From JAISGQ01 sp964500965 (GTDB taxonomy: Bacteria > Bacillota > Clostridia > Oscillospirales > Acutalibacteraceae): a stretch of DNA of 64,000 nucleotides. Positions 15,081-25,280 of this stretch are shown one piece after another; position 1 is the stretch's first letter; the number at the start of each line of letters is the position of its first letter. The stretch lies in assembly GCA_964500965.1 (NCBI GenBank), contig CAZCQZ010000001.1:1-64000 (forward strand), given 5' to 3'. The notes under the pieces are model-generated. The model searched no databases and was not told the origin of the DNA. It worked only from the letters and a program-made list of their open reading frames with translations. The position numbers and the translations under genes are program-made.

Positions 15081-17405
15081 ATGCAAAAGTCGTTTTTACT
15101 TAAAGGTCTTGACTGTCCCCACTGCTCCGCAGGTATAGAACGCGAAATCGGAGAAGCGGAGGGCGTGATTTCTTCGTCAATGGACTTAATGAAGCAAACA
15201 CTTACTCTGGAAATTGACCCCTCTATCGAAAGCACTATAGAATGGCTTGTCGGCAAAACCGTACACCGTTATGAGCCGAAAGTACAGGTAAGCGAAATCA
15301 GCGGCGTAAGCTCAAAAACCTATTTGCTGAAAGGTCTTGACTGCGCAAACTGTGCCGTTGCCATTGAGCGCGATATTGCCGCTCTCCCCTATGTTTCCTC
15401 TGCCGAAGTAAGCCTGGTTGCTCAGACCCTTGAAGTCGAATTTAACACCGTTACCGCCGATTTTCTCTTTGAGGTAATCAACGAGCTTGTTCATGACCAC
15501 GAGCCTGACGTTGAAGTTACCGAGCAGAGTACTGCTCCGGCTGAAGCCGAAACGGATAACGAGCTTACAAAAACCGTGGTACGCTTTGCAATCGGCGCAG
15601 TGCTTTATCTGTCGGGACTTATTCTGCCCTCGGTTTTGGGCTTGCCCTTTTATGCAAAGCTTGCACTGCTCATTGCCGCCTATATCGTTCTCGGCATAGA
15701 TGTAGTGCTTAAAGCACTGAAAAATATTCTTCGCGGTCACATTTTTGATGAAAACTTTCTCATGACCCTTTCCACCGTCGGTGCGTTCGTCATCGGAGAA
15801 TATCCCGAAGCCGTTGCGGTTATGCTTTTCTACCAGATAGGCGAATTTTTCCAGAGCCTTGCGGTAAGGCGTTCAAGAAAATCCATTGCCGCTCTTATGG
15901 ATATTCGCCCGGATTGTGCTACTGTCAACCGTGACGGAGAACTGACAGTTGTATCTCCCGAAAGTGTTTCCGTCGGTGAGCTGATTGTTGTAAAGCCCGG
16001 TGAGAAAATTCCTCTTGACGGCATTGTTGTCAGCGGTGAATCAATGGTTGACACCATGGCTCTCACCGGCGAATCCGTGCCGCGCCGTGCTACTGTCGGC
16101 AATGAGGTGCTTTCGGGCTGTATAAATCAGGGTAGTGTTCTTACCGTGCGCGTAACAAAGCCCTTTGGCGAATCTACAGCCGTAAAAATTCTCGACATGG
16201 TAGAAAATGCATCTGCAAGAAAAGCTCCCACGGAGAATTTCATAACCACCTTTGCACGTTATTACACCCCTGCCGTTGTTATTCTTGCGGCAATACTTGC
16301 CGTTATGCCGCCGCTGTTTTTCGGCGGTCAGTGGGTGGACTGGATTCGGCGCGGATTTGTTTTCCTTGTTATCTCCTGTCCCTGCGCTCTTGTAATTTCA
16401 ATTCCTCTCACATTCTTCGGCGGTATCGGAACGGCTTCAAAGCACGGTATTCTGGTCAAGGGCAGCAACTATCTTGAAGCATTGACAAAGCTTGACACCG
16501 TTGTTTTTGACAAGACCGGCACATTAACAAAGGGTGTTTTCAAGGTTTCCGATATTCTCCCCTCAAAGGGCTTTACTTCCGAACAGGTACTTGAATATGC
16601 CGCTGCCGCAGAAAGCTTTTCAAATCACCCCATTGCAAAATCAATACTTGCCGCCTGCGACAACTTTGACCGCTCAAATATCAGCGATTACGACGAAATT
16701 TCGGGGTATGGCGTAAGCATTTGCTTTAACGGCAAAAATATACTGGCAGGCAACGGTAAGCTCATGGAATCCAACGGCATCAGCTACGATATATGCGAAA
16801 ATGCCGGTACTAAAGTATATGTTGCGGCTGATCGCTGTTATGTCGGCTGCATTGTAATTTCGGACGAGGTAAAGCCCGACAGTGCCGCAGCCGTTGCCGC
16901 GCTTCGCAAAGCCGGCATTGAAAAAACGGTCATGCTGACCGGTGATGACGAAAAAATTGCCGCCGATGTTTCAAAGTCTCTCGGCATTGACGAATATTAC
17001 GCCGGGCTTCTTCCCAACGAAAAGGTTGATATTCTCGACCGTCTTGACAGCCGCAAAAAGCCCGGCAGTAAGCTTGCCTTTGTCGGTGACGGCATAAACG
17101 ACGCGCCTGTTCTTGCCCGTGCCGATGTCGGCATTGCCATGGGCGGTCTCGGCTCCGATGCCGCAATCGAAGCCGCCGATGTGGTTCTGATGACCGATGA
17201 GCCGTCAAAGCTTACGGAAGCTATTGCCGTTGCAAAAAGTACGAAGCGCATTGTTGTTCAGAATATTGTTATCGCGCTTGGCATAAAGGGCATTTTCCTT
17301 ATTCTCGGCGCGTTTGGAATAGCCGGTATGTGGGAAGCGGTTTTCGGTGATGTGGGCGTTGCTCTTATTGCGGTGCTGAATGCAATGAGAATTCTGAAAA
17401 AATAA
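15081..17405 (+). CDS. Cd/Zn/Pb-exporting P1B-type ATPase (CadA/ZntA-like)
   Basis: A 774-residue heavy-metal efflux pump. Two tandem heavy-metal-associated domains come first, each with a DCxxC site (Cys12/Cys15 and Cys88/Cys91). Membrane helices follow, including the metal-conducting CPC motif (Cys433-Pro-Cys435 in SCPCALVIS). The phosphorylation site is Asp477 in DKTGTLTKG, then SNHPIAKS with the P1B-specific HP dipeptide, MLTGDDEK and GDGINDAP. CPC together with the CadC-type repressor points to soft divalent metals rather than copper. The ATG follows AGGAGG. It is co-transcribed with the repressor, and a strong terminator follows. Two HMA domains are within the normal range for this family. 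Confidence 0.94.
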   Translation: MQKSFLLKGLDCPHCSAGIEREIGEAEGVISSSMDLMKQTLTLEIDPSIESTIEWLVGKTVHRYEPKVQVSEISGVSSKTYLLKGLDCANCAVAIERDIAALPYVSSAEVSLVAQTLEVEFNTVTADFLFEVINELVHDHEPDVEVTEQSTAPAEAETDNELTKTVVRFAIGAVLYLSGLILPSVLGLPFYAKLALLIAAYIVLGIDVVLKALKNILRGHIFDENFLMTLSTVGAFVIGEYPEAVAVMLFYQIGEFFQSLAVRRSRKSIAALMDIRPDCATVNRDGELTVVSPESVSVGELIVVKPGEKIPLDGIVVSGESMVDTMALTGESVPRRATVGNEVLSGCINQGSVLTVRVTKPFGESTAVKILDMVENASARKAPTENFITTFARYYTPAVVILAAILAVMPPLFFGGQWVDWIRRGFVFLVISCPCALVISIPLTFFGGIGTASKHGILVKGSNYLEALTKLDTVVFDKTGTLTKGVFKVSDILPSKGFTSEQVLEYAAAAESFSNHPIAKSILAACDNFDRSNISDYDEISGYGVSICFNGKNILAGNGKLMESNGISYDICENAGTKVYVAADRCYVGCIVISDEVKPDSAAAVAALRKAGIEKTVMLTGDDEKIAADVSKSLGIDEYYAGLLPNEKVDILDRLDSRKKPGSKLAFVGDGINDAPVLARADVGIAMGGLGSDAAIEAADVVLMTDEPSKLTEAIAVAKSTKRIVVQNIVIALGIKGIFLILGAFGIAGMWEAVFGDVGVALIAVLNAMRILKK

Positions 17406-17417
17406 ATATTTATCGGA

Positions 17418-17458
17418 CAGAGGCAGTAAAAAGCGAAAGTTTTTACTGCCTCTGTTTT
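17418..17458 (+). terminator. Intrinsic terminator after the metal ATPase gene
   Basis: A perfect 15-bp stem (17418-17432 with 17440-17454) followed by TTTTT. The stem core GGCAGTAAAAA/TTTTTACTGCC resembles other hairpins in this window. Confidence 0.9.
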
Positions 17459-17500
17459 TATATTGCAATTTATCTCGTTTTCAAACTTTCGGCGTATATC

Positions 17501-17529
17501 TTGCATAATACATCGGCAAGTGATAAAAT
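17501..17529 (+). promoter_or_regulatory. Promoter of the trkA-trkH operon
   Basis: TTGCAT at 17501-17506 and TAAAAT at 17524-17529 with a 17-base spacer, 35 bases upstream of the trkA start. Confidence 0.65.
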
Positions 17530-17564
17530 GATAAAAATACAGCAAAGTCAGGAGCTTGTAAAGA

Positions 17565-18926
17565 ATGAACATAATCATTGCAGGTACGGGAAAAGCAGGC
17601 GTAGCCGTTATAAAACAGCTTGTCGGTGAAAATCACAACATCACACTTATCGACAAGGATACCGCCGCCCTTGCAAAGATTTCGGATTCATACGATGTCA
17701 TGACCGTTAACGGCAACTGCATAACCGCCGATTCTCTTGAGCAGGCAGGGATTATACAGGCTGAGCTGCTGATTGCCTTTACCGGTTCCGATGAAACAAA
17801 TCTTTTGTGCTGTCTGCTGGCAAAACGTCTCAATCCGGCTATCCACACCATTCCCAGAATCAGGAATCCGGAATTTAACGATATATCCATAAAAATGCGG
17901 CAGGATTTCGGCATTTCAATGGTAGTAAATCCCGACCGTGATGCGGCAAGGGAGATATATTTGCAGCTTCAGTTCCCGGCATTTTTAAAGCGCGACACCT
18001 TTGCCAAGGGCAGAGTTGAGATAGTACAGATTCGCATTGCCGAGGATTCAAGAATCAAAAACATTCCCATCAGTATGCTTGCCGCGAAAACCGGACTTAA
18101 AGTTCTCGTCTGCGCCGTTGTACGCAAGGGCAAGGCTGTCATTCCAAACGGCGATTATGTCATTAAAAGCGGCGACAGCATATATGTAACCGCTCCCTAC
18201 GATATTCTTTCTCAGCTCGTGCGAAAGCTGAGACTTACCACCAAAAAAATCCGCCACGTCATGATTGTCGGCGGTGACAGAATTTGCGCACATTTGGCAA
18301 GCACCCTTATTAACTCCGGCGTTCATGTCAAAATTATCGAAAACGACCCTCATCGCTGTGCACAGCTATCCCTTGCCATGCCTACCGCCACCATAATTTG
18401 CAGTGACGGCTCGTCTCAGGACGTTCTCGACCGTGAGGGTTGCGGAACTATGGATGCGCTGATTACCCTCACCGGTCTTGACGAGGTAAACATGGTCGTT
18501 TCCATGTACGCCTCCTCTATCGGCGTTGAACAGGTAATAACAAAAATCAACCGCATTGAATCACCTGCACTCCTTGACAATCTGAACATCGGCAGTGTTA
18601 TCAGCTCCACCCACATAAGCAGTGAAAATGTCGCCAGATACACAAGAGCAATGAAAAACAAGTCCGGTGCGGCTTTGACCGTACACCCCATTGCAAACGG
18701 TCAGGTTGAAGCCATGGAATTTGTCATTGACGAGGGTTCTAAATATCAGGACACTCCTCTTAAAGACGTTCCCATACGCAAAAACGTGATACTGTCGTGT
18801 ATTATCCGCAGAGGTAAAAGCATGATACCGGACGGCAATACGGAATACGGCTGCGGCGATACGGTTATTGTCACCGCAAACGCCGAAGAATCAATTCTTC
18901 ATTTTAATGACATTTTCAGTGAGTAA
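17565..18926 (+). CDS. trkA: Trk potassium uptake regulatory subunit TrkA
   Basis: A 453-residue cytoplasmic protein with two RCK repeats, each an N-domain followed by a C-domain. The first nucleotide-binding domain begins MNIIIAGTGKAGVAVIKQL and ends its second strand with LIDKD. The second begins HVMIVGGDRICAHLAS. The TrkA-C domains contain DSIYVTAPYD and DTVIVTANAE. TrkA binds NAD(H) and ATP/ADP and gates the TrkH channel. Ribosome site AGGAGC precedes the ATG. The trkH gene follows after 17 bases, so both subunits are made together. Full length for a tandem-RCK TrkA. Confidence 0.93.
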   Translation: MNIIIAGTGKAGVAVIKQLVGENHNITLIDKDTAALAKISDSYDVMTVNGNCITADSLEQAGIIQAELLIAFTGSDETNLLCCLLAKRLNPAIHTIPRIRNPEFNDISIKMRQDFGISMVVNPDRDAAREIYLQLQFPAFLKRDTFAKGRVEIVQIRIAEDSRIKNIPISMLAAKTGLKVLVCAVVRKGKAVIPNGDYVIKSGDSIYVTAPYDILSQLVRKLRLTTKKIRHVMIVGGDRICAHLASTLINSGVHVKIIENDPHRCAQLSLAMPTATIICSDGSSQDVLDREGCGTMDALITLTGLDEVNMVVSMYASSIGVEQVITKINRIESPALLDNLNIGSVISSTHISSENVARYTRAMKNKSGAALTVHPIANGQVEAMEFVIDEGSKYQDTPLKDVPIRKNVILSCIIRRGKSMIPDGNTEYGCGDTVIVTANAEESILHFNDIFSE

Positions 18927-18943
18927 TAAAAGAGGAATCTGTT

Positions 18944-20401
18944 ATGAATATTAAACTTGTCAGCCGTATTATAAGCATGGTACTGCTAATCGAAGCGGCT
19001 TTTATGCTCATTCCGACAATCATTGCTTTGTGTGACGGTCAGAAAAATGTTGCAATGGGTTTTCTGCTCACCATACTTATCATTGCGGTTTCCGGCGCTT
19101 CCGTGCTGCTTTGCACGCAAAAACGTACACAGGATTTTTACGCTCAGGAGGGATTTCTCGCAACCGGTCTTTCCTGGATATTCATGTCCTTACTGGGCTG
19201 TCTGCCGTTCATAATAAGCGGAGAGATTCCACGTTTTACCGATGCGTTTTTTGAAACCGTTTCCGGCTTTACCACCACCGGTTCAAGCATACTTACCGAT
19301 GTTGAAGCTTTGTCAAAAGCTCTTATTTACTGGCGTAGCTTTACACAGTGGCTTGGCGGTATGGGCGTTCTGGTATTTCTCATGGCTGTTATCCCGGCGG
19401 CAAACAAGGGCAAAAGCTCGGACATGTTTCTGCTTAGGGCTGAAAGCCCCGGTCCCGATGTGGGCAAGCTTACACCCCATATGCGCTCAACCGCATCTAT
19501 CCTCTATCTCATTTACATCGGCATGACGATACTGTGCTTTATCTTCCTGCTAATCGGCAAAACCCCGGTTTTTGACAGTATTTGTCTTGCGTTCGGGACT
19601 GCCGGCACAGGCGGTCTGGGTATTAAAAACGACAGCATTGCTTCGTATACTCCGTTTGCGCAAAACGTCATCACTGTTTTCATGTTCCTGTTCGGCGTGA
19701 ATTTCAACGTTTATTACCTTATACTTTTGAGAAAATTCAAGCCTGCTTTCAAAAATCAGGAGCTTTGGGCATATGTTTTATATTATGCAACGGCTGTAAT
19801 TGTCATAGTTATCAATATCGCAGATATGTATCCGACATTCGGTGAAGCTCTGCGGCACTCCGCCTTTCAGGTCAGCAGCATCATAACTTCAACCGGCTAT
19901 TCCACAACGGATTTTGACCTGTGGCCGTCGCTTTCAAAAGGTATTCTCTTTGCTCTGATGTTTATCGGTGCCTGTGCAGGCAGTACCGGAGGCGGTATGA
20001 AAGTATCCCGTACAATAATCCTCGCAAAAACTTTGCGGCGCAATGTACGACACGCAATACACCCCGACCGCACCGATGTTATACAAATCGACAACCGCCG
20101 ATTAGACGAACAGACTGTTACAAATGTCAGCTCCTATCTTGTGGCGTATGTGGTTATAATCGCAATCAGCTTTCTTCTCATATCCGTTGACGGTCACAGC
20201 ATGATGACTGATTTTTCCGCTGTTGTCGCATGTTTCAACAACATGGGTCCGGGCTTTGAAGCTGTCGGCGCAACCGGCAATTATTCATCATTCAGCGATT
20301 TTTCAAAGCTTGTGCTTTGCGGCGATATGTTTTTAGGCAGGCTTGAAATCTTCCCGCTTCTGGCAATGCTGAGTAAAACCACCTGGAATCGAAACTTATA
20401 A
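18944..20401 (+). CDS. trkH: Trk potassium transporter membrane subunit TrkH
   Basis: A 485-residue membrane protein of the Trk/Ktr/HKT superfamily that moves K+ across the cytoplasmic membrane. Selectivity-filter-like loops are visible: TVSGFTTTGSSI, FGTAGTGGLG, TSTGYSTTDF and FNNMGPGFEAVG, one per M1-P-M2 unit. The motif GACAGSTGGGMKVSR lies near the centre. The ATG follows GAGGAATCTGTT. The next gene starts 14 bases downstream, so transcription probably continues into the J-TPR/Hsp70 pair, an unusual extension of a trk operon. Confidence 0.94.
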   Translation: MNIKLVSRIISMVLLIEAAFMLIPTIIALCDGQKNVAMGFLLTILIIAVSGASVLLCTQKRTQDFYAQEGFLATGLSWIFMSLLGCLPFIISGEIPRFTDAFFETVSGFTTTGSSILTDVEALSKALIYWRSFTQWLGGMGVLVFLMAVIPAANKGKSSDMFLLRAESPGPDVGKLTPHMRSTASILYLIYIGMTILCFIFLLIGKTPVFDSICLAFGTAGTGGLGIKNDSIASYTPFAQNVITVFMFLFGVNFNVYYLILLRKFKPAFKNQELWAYVLYYATAVIVIVINIADMYPTFGEALRHSAFQVSSIITSTGYSTTDFDLWPSLSKGILFALMFIGACAGSTGGGMKVSRTIILAKTLRRNVRHAIHPDRTDVIQIDNRRLDEQTVTNVSSYLVAYVVIIAISFLLISVDGHSMMTDFSAVVACFNNMGPGFEAVGATGNYSSFSDFSKLVLCGDMFLGRLEIFPLLAMLSKTTWNRNL

Positions 20402-20415
20402 TCGGAGGTAATCAT

Positions 20416-23400
20416 ATGGAATTCTGGACTAATCTCGGAATCGAAAAAACAAATGATATTGACAAAATCACCGAGGCTTATCACGAAAAGCTGAAGCTTG
20501 TTCACCCGGAGGAAAAGCCGGAGGAATTTATGGCACTCCGTGAAGAATATGAAGCCGCTCTCGGCTATGCCCGTCAGACCGATGAAGCGGATAAAGCTCC
20601 GAAAACTCCTATCGACCTCTGGATTGAAAAGGTAAACGCCGTTTACAATGAGTTGTCGCGCAGAATTGACATATCTGAATGGACCGAGCTTTTAAAAGAC
20701 GATGTATGTCAGGCTCTCGATTCACGGCTTGACGCGCGCAACGCTCTGCTGCGCTCCACCATGGACAACTGCGCACTGCCGCAAAATGTCTGGCAGCTTC
20801 TCGATTCGGAATTTGCTCTTACCGAAAACAAAGAATCCCTTTACGAGCTGTTTCCGAAAGATTTCATAGATAATTGTGTTATTTCCGGCACAAAAAATCC
20901 TCCCTCTGTTCCGTATGAGCTTTTCGCGGAGGGCACTACCGGAAACCCCGACTGCTATTTCCGTCTGCACGGCAAGGCAGTTGAAGAAATCAGAAACGGC
21001 GAAATTGATGCGGCTCAGGCTACTATTGAGGATATTGAAAATACCGGCATCATTCACCCCTACACCGATGTACTCAAGGCTCGTCTTGCCCTTAGAAACG
21101 GCGACGCCGACAAGGCTCTTGAAATCATTCGGAATCTTTGCGAAAAATACCCCGATGATTTGGGAATAAGAAATGTCCGCGCAAACATTTTCAGCGTCAC
21201 GGAAAGGTTTGACGAAGCTCTGAGTGATTACGAATTTCTGCTTTCAAAAGGCTACGGTTCTTCAAAATATTTCCACGCACAGTGTCTTATGAGCCTCGGA
21301 AAATATATCGAAGCTAAGGAAATGCTCGTGGAGCTTTGGCATGATTACCCCTTTGAGGAGACTATAAAGAACGCTTTCGACAATGCCTGTCAAAAAGTCA
21401 ACGAATATTTTGAGCAGAAGTATTCGGAGGGCACTCTTTCCGTCAAGGAATCAATCGAATTTGCCTGGAGCTGTCTGCAATCCGATAATACGGAAAAGGC
21501 TCGTGAGATTGTTGAAAATCTCAGCACAGATGATATTGCGGAAAAGTGCGACCTTGAAAATCTGTGCAGTAAGCTTTACATCAACCTTGATAAGCCCGAA
21601 GCGGCGGCAAAACACACCGAGGAATGGGAAAAGGCGGTTGCTCTGCTTCCGGAGGGTGAAACAGAGGAAGAACGCAAGCGCAAAAACAAGCTTTATGATA
21701 TTTATTACGTCAGAGCGTGCGCTCTTTCAAGGCTCAATCGCTATGATGAGGCTCTTGAAGCCACCGCTCACTCCCTTGAGCTAAGCTCGGAAAGAGCCGC
21801 CGAATGTTACAATCTGCGCAGAGTAATTTTCCACGCCAAAAAGGACAGTCTCAGCGCACTGCACGAAGCGGAAAAGGCAGTTGAAGCAAATCCCAATTCC
21901 TGGACATATTATATTCTCGGCACCGAACAGTATGACCTTTACAGATTGCAGGACGCCTTTGACAGCTTCGGTCAGTCACTGCAATATTCCCTTGAACTTA
22001 ACAGCTACATTTACCGCATTCGTATTCTCTGCAATGCCGGTCAATATGACGGCGCACAGGAGATTGTGGACTTCCTTGAGGAAAATGAAATTCAGTGCGA
22101 TTCTCTCACCTACTGCAAGGCACGTATACTTGAGGGACAGGATAATACCGAAAAAGCCCTGAAGATGTATTACTCCATTATCGAAAATATCGAAAAGAAA
22201 GAAAGCGACATTGATTTCGGTGAAATGGTCTATTTCCGCGCCGCAAAACTTGATACCGACAAGTCCGACGAGGAGCTTTTGGAGCTTGTCAATAACGGTC
22301 TGGAGCTAAGGGAGGACTGCTACGACCTGCTCTATCTCAAAACTACGCTTCTTGAGAATCTATGCAGATATGACGAGGCTCTTGAGGTATACGAAAAAAT
22401 AGAAACCGAGCACCCCGGAAGGTACCACCTCGGCAACGCTATAGGCGGCTGCTATTACGATATGAAAAACTACGAAAAAGCTCTTGAATATTACATTTCG
22501 GACCTTGAAACAAGAGAATCTGCCGGATTGCACGATATGATCGGGCTTTGTCTGCTTTATCTCAATCGTCCGGAAGAAGCGGCGGAGCATTTCCGAAAAG
22601 CCGTTGAGCTTGACAGCGAAAACGTTCGCTTCCGCACAAATTTCGGTCTTGCCTATGAGCACATGTTCGATTTTGAAACTGCCGTAAAGATTCATGAGGA
22701 AAATTCCGCACTGAACGACAGCAAGGATTCCGATGAGCAGAGAATTTATGTCAACCGCGCTCTTGCAAGAGCCGCCGCCAGAGCCGGAAATCACGACAAG
22801 GCAGAAAAAGCTTATCTCAAGAATTTTGAGATGTACGGCAGATCCGATGACGCAAGGTTTATTGTCGAAGTACTTATTGAAAGCAAGCAGCTTGACAAAG
22901 CTTCTGAATACATCGAGAAATTCAAATCCGAGAATTTGCTGTCCGAAATACAATGTATGCAAATGACAGCGGATATTGCGCGGCTTCGCGGTGAGCAGAA
23001 GAAGTATTTCAAAACGATTTCAAAGCTTCCCGATGAATATGTGCGTTGTGAACGTTTAGGTCGCTACTATCTCCACAGCGGTAATTATAAAAAGGCTCAA
23101 AAATACTTTGAACTTTTAACGAAAAACTCTCCCGACAGGCTTGACAGCTTTACCGACAGGCTTTATCTTTTGAAAATGCTCGGCAAACAAAACGAGCTTG
23201 AGGAGCTTTTCGATTACGCTGTCGATGTAGTTGAAAGTTACGACTGGGATAACGACGAACAGCCTCTGTATGTCACCAAGCTGGCTCTTATAAATACTGC
23301 CGCAGGTCATCCGGAAAACGCAAAGGAATACATCGACAAGGCTCTTACGATGCCCCTTTGCGAGCATTGCAGATACGGCAAATGCAAGGACGCTTATCTT

Positions 23401-23553
23401 GCTCTTGCGGAATACCATGAAGCTCTCGGTGAATATGAAAAAGTAATTGAGGTCTGTCGTGAAGGGCTTGAAATTGCTCCCGATGAATACGATTTTGTGT
23501 ACATAACGGAAAGAATCCAAAACAAGCTTGATAAAAAGGAAAATCATAAATGA
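20416..23553 (+). CDS. J-domain-like/TPR protein, probable Hsp70 co-chaperone
   Basis: A 1045-residue cytoplasmic protein. The first 55 residues resemble a J-domain: FWTNLGIE, a helix ending KLKLVHPEEKPEEFMALREEY, and a final helix. The diagnostic HPD tripeptide reads HPE (30-32). The rest is helical with many TPR-like units, for example AEAMLVELWHD-type pairs, YDEALEATAHSLEL, NYEKALEYYISDLE, PEEAAEHFRKAVELDSEN and NYKKAQKYFELLTKN. The stop codon overlaps the start of an Hsp70 gene (ATGA), so the two products are made together. E. coli HscC also lies beside J-domain proteins with repeats (DjlB/DjlC), which supports a dedicated co-chaperone role. HPE may weaken or change Hsp70 stimulation. The start follows GGAGGTAATCAT. 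Confidence 0.82.
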   Translation: MEFWTNLGIEKTNDIDKITEAYHEKLKLVHPEEKPEEFMALREEYEAALGYARQTDEADKAPKTPIDLWIEKVNAVYNELSRRIDISEWTELLKDDVCQALDSRLDARNALLRSTMDNCALPQNVWQLLDSEFALTENKESLYELFPKDFIDNCVISGTKNPPSVPYELFAEGTTGNPDCYFRLHGKAVEEIRNGEIDAAQATIEDIENTGIIHPYTDVLKARLALRNGDADKALEIIRNLCEKYPDDLGIRNVRANIFSVTERFDEALSDYEFLLSKGYGSSKYFHAQCLMSLGKYIEAKEMLVELWHDYPFEETIKNAFDNACQKVNEYFEQKYSEGTLSVKESIEFAWSCLQSDNTEKAREIVENLSTDDIAEKCDLENLCSKLYINLDKPEAAAKHTEEWEKAVALLPEGETEEERKRKNKLYDIYYVRACALSRLNRYDEALEATAHSLELSSERAAECYNLRRVIFHAKKDSLSALHEAEKAVEANPNSWTYYILGTEQYDLYRLQDAFDSFGQSLQYSLELNSYIYRIRILCNAGQYDGAQEIVDFLEENEIQCDSLTYCKARILEGQDNTEKALKMYYSIIENIEKKESDIDFGEMVYFRAAKLDTDKSDEELLELVNNGLELREDCYDLLYLKTTLLENLCRYDEALEVYEKIETEHPGRYHLGNAIGGCYYDMKNYEKALEYYISDLETRESAGLHDMIGLCLLYLNRPEEAAEHFRKAVELDSENVRFRTNFGLAYEHMFDFETAVKIHEENSALNDSKDSDEQRIYVNRALARAAARAGNHDKAEKAYLKNFEMYGRSDDARFIVEVLIESKQLDKASEYIEKFKSENLLSEIQCMQMTADIARLRGEQKKYFKTISKLPDEYVRCERLGRYYLHSGNYKKAQKYFELLTKNSPDRLDSFTDRLYLLKMLGKQNELEELFDYAVDVVESYDWDNDEQPLYVTKLALINTAAGHPENAKEYIDKALTMPLCEHCRYGKCKDAYLALAEYHEALGEYEKVIEVCREGLEIAPDEYDFVYITERIQNKLDKKENHK

Positions 23554-25229
23554 TTGTTGGAATTGATTTAGGCACGACAAACAGTCTTGTCGCCTATTAC
23601 GACGGCAAGACTGCGAAAATTATACCGAACCGGTTAGGCGAGCATTTAACGCCCTCCGTTGTCAGCATTGACGATGACGGAACGGTGCTCGTGGGAAAAA
23701 CCGCTTTTGCGCGCAGTCTGCGCAGACCGCTCTCCTCTGCCGCCGTATTCAAGCGCAGTATGGGTACTGACAGAGAATTTGATTTAAACGGCAAAAAATT
23801 CCGTGCGGAGGAGCTTTCTTCCTTTGTGCTACGCTCTCTCAAGGAAGATGCGGAGGTATTCCTCGGTCAGCCTGTCGATGAAGCCGTTATAAGCGTACCG
23901 GCTTACTTCAACGACATGCAGCGCAAAGCTACAAAACGAGCCGGTGAGCTGGCAGGTTTAAAGGTTGAGCGCATTGTCAGCGAGCCGACTGCCGCCGCCG
24001 TTGCTTACGGACTTATGGACAGCCGCGAAAATGCAAAATATATGGTTTTCGACTTGGGCGGCGGCACTTTTGATGTCTCAATTCTTGTCCGCTCCGGCAA
24101 GATAATCGAGGTGCGTTCCATTGCCGGTGACAACTATCTCGGCGGTGAGGACTTCACCGATGTAATCGAGCAGATGTTTGTTGAAAAATGCGGCATTTCT
24201 CTGCTGAGCCTTACATATGAAGAACGGGCATTGATCAGAGAGCAGACCGAAAAATGCAAGTGCGCTCTTTCAAGCGCGCCTGCCACATTTATGGAATGCT
24301 TTATCGGCGGTGAAAAGAAATGCTTTACCGTTACCGCGGAGGAATACGAGAAAGCCTGTGAGCCGTTATTTGACAGGCTCAGGAAGCCCGTTGAACGTAG
24401 TCTCAAGGACGCCGGAATCAGAGCCTCCGACATTGACGAGGTTGTTTTGGTCGGCGGTGCTACAAAGTCCGCCGTTGTCAAAAAGCTTGCGGCTCGAATG
24501 TTCGGACGTTCTCCAAAATGCAACGTTAATCCCGATGAGGTTGTGGCTTTCGGTGCGGCACTGCAAAGTGCCATAAAGCAGCGTGCCGCGTCCATTCGCG
24601 AGGTTATTCTCACAGACGTGTGCCCCTTTACTCTTGGTACCGATGTCGTTCACGACAACGGAATGTTTGAGGAAAGCGGTCACTATCTGCCTATTATCGA
24701 AAGAAATACCGTAATCCCCGTCAGCCGCACCCAAACGGTTTACACTGCCAACGATTATCAAACCTCCGTGCGCATTAAGGTATTGCAGGGCGAAAGCAGG
24801 CTGACAAAAAACAACCTGTTTTTAGGCGAGCTTACAGTTCCCGTGCCGTCAAAGCCAAAGGGCGAAGAAGCGGTTGACATAACATACACCTATGATGTCA
24901 ACTCACTGCTTGAGGTCAAAGTGCGTGTTCATTCCACCGGACTTGTCAAGAGCATGATAATCAGAGGCGAGGGCAACAAAATGTCCGATGCGGAAGCGGC
25001 TAAACGAATGGAGGAGCTTTCGTATCTCAAAATCAGTCCCCGTGAGCTGGAGGAAAACAAGCTTGCCCTTTACCTTGCCGACAAGGCATACGAGGAATCG
25101 ACCGGCAACACAAGGGAGATTATCGACCGGCACATTGCCGCCTTTGAGCTTGCAATGCGCAAGGGCGATACGGTTGCTATCGAAAAAGCCCGTGGTGAGC
25201 TTATTGAATATCTTGATTCTCTGAAATAA
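23550..25229 (+). CDS. HscC-like Hsp70 chaperone
   Basis: A 559-residue Hsp70. The ATPase domain has GIDLGTTNSLVAYY, VPAYFNDMQRKATKRA, SEPTAAAVAYGL, FDLGGGTFDVSIL and VLVGGATKSAVVKKL. The substrate-binding region follows (LTDVCPFTLGTDV, then a beta-rich segment to about residue 480) and a short helical tail. It is clearly shorter than DnaK (about 610-640), lacks the long lid and the acidic C-terminal tail, and matches HscC in length and in the early GTTNSLV motif. It overlaps the J-TPR gene by four bases. No GrpE or classical DnaJ gene is present here, so this looks like a secondary, specialised Hsp70 system rather than the main heat-shock chaperone. Confidence 0.88.
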   Translation: MIVGIDLGTTNSLVAYYDGKTAKIIPNRLGEHLTPSVVSIDDDGTVLVGKTAFARSLRRPLSSAAVFKRSMGTDREFDLNGKKFRAEELSSFVLRSLKEDAEVFLGQPVDEAVISVPAYFNDMQRKATKRAGELAGLKVERIVSEPTAAAVAYGLMDSRENAKYMVFDLGGGTFDVSILVRSGKIIEVRSIAGDNYLGGEDFTDVIEQMFVEKCGISLLSLTYEERALIREQTEKCKCALSSAPATFMECFIGGEKKCFTVTAEEYEKACEPLFDRLRKPVERSLKDAGIRASDIDEVVLVGGATKSAVVKKLAARMFGRSPKCNVNPDEVVAFGAALQSAIKQRAASIREVILTDVCPFTLGTDVVHDNGMFEESGHYLPIIERNTVIPVSRTQTVYTANDYQTSVRIKVLQGESRLTKNNLFLGELTVPVPSKPKGEEAVDITYTYDVNSLLEVKVRVHSTGLVKSMIIRGEGNKMSDAEAAKRMEELSYLKISPRELEENKLALYLADKAYEESTGNTREIIDRHIAAFELAMRKGDTVAIEKARGELIEYLDSLK

Positions 25230-25278
25230 AAAAACTACGTACCGTTCCTTTTCGTTTCGGTACGTAGTTTTTTTATTT
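25224..25278. terminator. Bidirectional terminator with 21-bp stem
   Basis: A perfect 21-bp stem (25224-25244 with 25258-25278) and a 13-base loop. A-rich and T-rich arm ends serve both the Hsp70 gene and the convergent alpha-glucosidase gene. It includes the Hsp70 stop codon. Confidence 0.9.
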
Positions 25279-25280
25279 CA

